From Adineta vaga (lineage: Eukaryota; Rotifera), in contig CP075495.1 in assembly GCA_021613535.1 (NCBI GenBank), positions 9,920,001 through 9,984,000 on the forward strand: a stretch of DNA of 64,000 nucleotides, given 5' to 3'. The notes below the pieces were generated by a model, which saw only the letters and a list, made by a program, of their open reading frames with translations, was not told where the DNA came from and searched no databases. This document shows, one piece after another, positions 61,994-64,000 of this stretch (positions are counted from its first letter, which is position 1; every line of letters begins with the position of its first letter). Both the position numbers and the translations under genes were made by a program.

Positions 61994-63351
61994 ATGTTAT
62001 TTTTCACTAGTATTCTTAGTTTCTTGTGTATATCTGTGATTGAAATAACAGGATTCGATAATAGTCTTCGATTATATGAATCATTCGCAGAAATTCATCA
62101 AGTATATGATGGCCCACTTCGTTTTCAACAAGCTGACTGGGATAATATAAAACATGAAAGTCTCATTCTTCGATCGGTATCAAACAATACGAATCAAACA
62201 ATATCTTTTCAACGTCGAATCATTCGACTCAATGCCAAAAGTTCAGGTTTGTTAATTTCAATATAATAAATGAAATTTTTCGTGCTCATCTTCATTCTTT
62301 TGTTTTAGATAAAACAATTTTTGTACGAAGACATCCAGCACAAAAAGATACAATTGCTTGTGAATTAATAAAAGAAGATCGTGAATATTCTCTTGTACGT
62401 GATATTGAAACAGGACATTATTTTCGTGTTCAATCTGATCTTATTGAATATTCTTATGAACCACAAACAAATCAATTGTATGAAGTATCATTTCATCCAG
62501 TTTTATTCAATCAGTCTCTTGTTGTTACGTATATTGTTAATAATCTTCATTGGCATGCTCGATATATATTAGAAACATTTAATAATGGTCAAATCAAATT
62601 TCAAATTTTAGCTGATATCATTAATTTAAGTCCAATAGCATATCATTCTAATCAAACATATTTAATGTCAGGTGATATTAATTTAGCATTTGGAAATGGT
62701 AAAAGTTCATCATTGGTAGTTTCAAGTGATACATTAGAAAGTACTATTGATTATAGTGGTGTTCATTTATTTTCTTCAATAAATGATTCATTAACAATCG
62801 AACCATATTCAATACTTACTTTACCTATTCTTTTACCATATATTCGTGTCAAAGTTCTATTTGTTTATTCACTTATTCTATCAATACCATTACCTGCAAC
62901 AAATAATGCGCAATCGATTATTTCAGGTAAACATAAATTTCAACGTTTATATCAATTATCGAATAGTTCGTCACTTCTTCCAACGGGTCATCTACTTCTT
63001 TATGATTCATCATCTCATGTTCTCACTGGTGAATGGTATTTACCAACCTTAGCAGAATCGGAAAAATATGAATTTGAATTAGGACAAGATCCTGATATAA
63101 TGCTTCTATACAATCGAACATTATTAACTAATCGTACAACAAATTCATCAATAATGACAACAAATGTTCTTATACAAAACTATAAACAACGTCAAGTTAA
63201 TATTCGTTTTAAATCTTTGTGTCAATTATCAATTACATGCTTATTTTATGATAATAAAGCACGGCCACTTGGCTCACGTCTTCGTTCGGATCTTGCTATT
63301 GATGCAAAATCCGAAATTGCATTTACATTCACTGTCGTACGACTCAGTTAA
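61994..63351 (+). CDS. Secreted DUF4139-like protein
   Basis: Two exons; the intron at about 62246-62308 is phase 1 (S-S-D-K). The chosen ATG at 61994 gives a compact signal peptide MLFFTSILSFLCISVIEITG; another in-frame ATG at 61937 would add 19 residues. The mature part, about 410 residues, looks beta-rich, with LHWHARYIL followed later by the MSGDINLAFG segment, the latter resembling the a/sGDVNLA segment of DUF4139 proteins, a poorly understood family with C-terminal beta-sandwich domains. Several N-glycosylation-type sequons (NQT, NRT, NSS, NDS) fit secretion. The final residues FTFTVVRLS are the expected last beta strand. Function unknown. Confidence 0.5.
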
Positions 63352-63885
63352 CCAGAAGGCAGAAAACTGTTTTTTTATTTGTTTATAGTATTGTTATAGT
63401 TAGTACATGTAATCATATTTAATCGGTAGTGCAAAATAAAAAATATAGTGAAGAAAATATGTGAAAAAAAGACATATTTCTAAAGGGAGTAAGATACAAA
63501 AAAAATGTAAATAAGCGTCCTCGTACTAGATATTCTCTCAAAAACGTGTTTATGAGAGGTAATATGTACAATAGCGATTTTTTTGGCCTCCCCCTAAGTT
63601 AATATTTAAAAAAAACAACGACACAAGTGTAAAAGGAGAGAGGGGATACGTCGAAGGTAAAAGTATAAAATCTTACATTGCGGGTACACGCGACTCCATC
63701 TCCTCCTATCGGTCGACGATAGAGAAAAAACGTAAAAATTTTATGATATATAATATGAGAGAGACTAAACATATAGGTGTCTATGTATATATGATCATTA
63801 CTAAAAGCAATAACCTATCAGAAAAAAAAACCGAAATATTTTTTGTTAATTGATCAAGAAGATATACTCAAATTTATCATTCAAA
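63352..63885. other. Intergenic, no gene seen
   Basis: AT-rich 3' flank of the preceding gene (AATAAA-like signal near 63436) followed by 5' flank of the gene at the window edge. Confidence 0.4.
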
Positions 63886-64000
63886 ATGGATATTATAAAT
63901 GAAACTAGCAGTACAAGTAAAGATGTACACGATGAATGTCATTTATCCGAAGAAGAAATCAAACATGCTTATAATTTAACACTTCATATTGTATCAGTTT
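63886..64000 (+). CDS. 5' end of an unidentified gene, cut by window edge
   Basis: ATG followed by 38 open codons to the end of the window (MDIINETSSTSKDVHDE ... EEEIKHAYNLTLHIV). Acidic Ser/Thr-rich start turning into a possible helix. Coding-like and preceded by an in-frame-stop-rich AT flank. Too short to identify. Confidence 0.4.
   Translation, partial: MDIINETSSTSKDVHDECHLSEEEIKHAYNLTLHIVSV

Overview
The window is nuclear DNA from an animal. Base composition is strongly AT-rich, introns are very short (mostly 45-120 nt, GT-AG), genes lie 0.1-2.4 kb apart on both strands, and the recognisable proteins are clear metazoan orthologues (GRIP, AHCYL/IRBIT, TBC1D32, GSAP, NPDC1, ARL2, NHE, RNPC3). 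Together with several genes of bacterial, fungal or plant type that carry zero or one intron, this is most like a bdelloid rotifer (Rotaria/Adineta type). The taxon is an inference and not a direct reading. No transposon, CRISPR array, rRNA or tRNA was recognised.

Layout. 1-2.3 kb: no gene recognised. 2.3-2.9 kb (-): ARL2 GTPase. 3.2-10.4 kb (-): an AHCYL/IRBIT gene whose core is preceded by three, perhaps four, alternative first coding exons. 8.8-13.0 kb (-): unidentified small genes or exons. 14.1-17.4 kb (-): GSAP-like gene. 17.8-20.5 kb (+): Na+/H+ exchanger. 21.1-30.6 kb (-): seven-PDZ scaffold GRIP with four alternative first coding exons and one cassette exon, all ending in the same phase. 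31.9-35.1 kb: a divergent CorA-type channel (+) and a Trk/HKT-type K+ transporter (-), tail to tail with 7 bp between stop codons. 35.5-41.7 kb (-): TBC1D32/Broad-minded. 42.2-48.8 kb (-): three tandem rhodopsin-like GPCR paralogues, the third frameshifted and mosaic. 49.5-54.3 kb: intronless alpha/beta hydrolase (+), small zinc-finger gene (-), RNPC3 (+), and an intronless MerT+MerP-like fusion (+). 56.7-58.9 kb (+): NPDC1/CAB-1. 59.2-60.9 kb (-): BAF-like protein and a secreted two-domain Ly6/LU protein. 61.4-63.4 kb (+): a small membrane ORF and a secreted DUF4139-like protein. 63.9 kb (+): 5' end of a gene cut by the window edge.

The two strongest biological signals are: (1) a scatter of transporter or enzyme genes of non-metazoan type (Trk/HKT, CorA-like, MerTP-like, alpha/beta hydrolase) embedded among ordinary animal genes, suggesting horizontal acquisition; (2) two neighbouring signalling genes (AHCYL and GRIP) that share one architecture: a constant body fed by widely spaced alternative first coding exons that all end in phase 1, giving interchangeable N-termini. 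In GRIP one of these resembles the palmitoylated N-terminus known from vertebrate GRIP1/2. All intron boundaries were read by eye from GT/AG and frame continuity; none was tested against transcripts.
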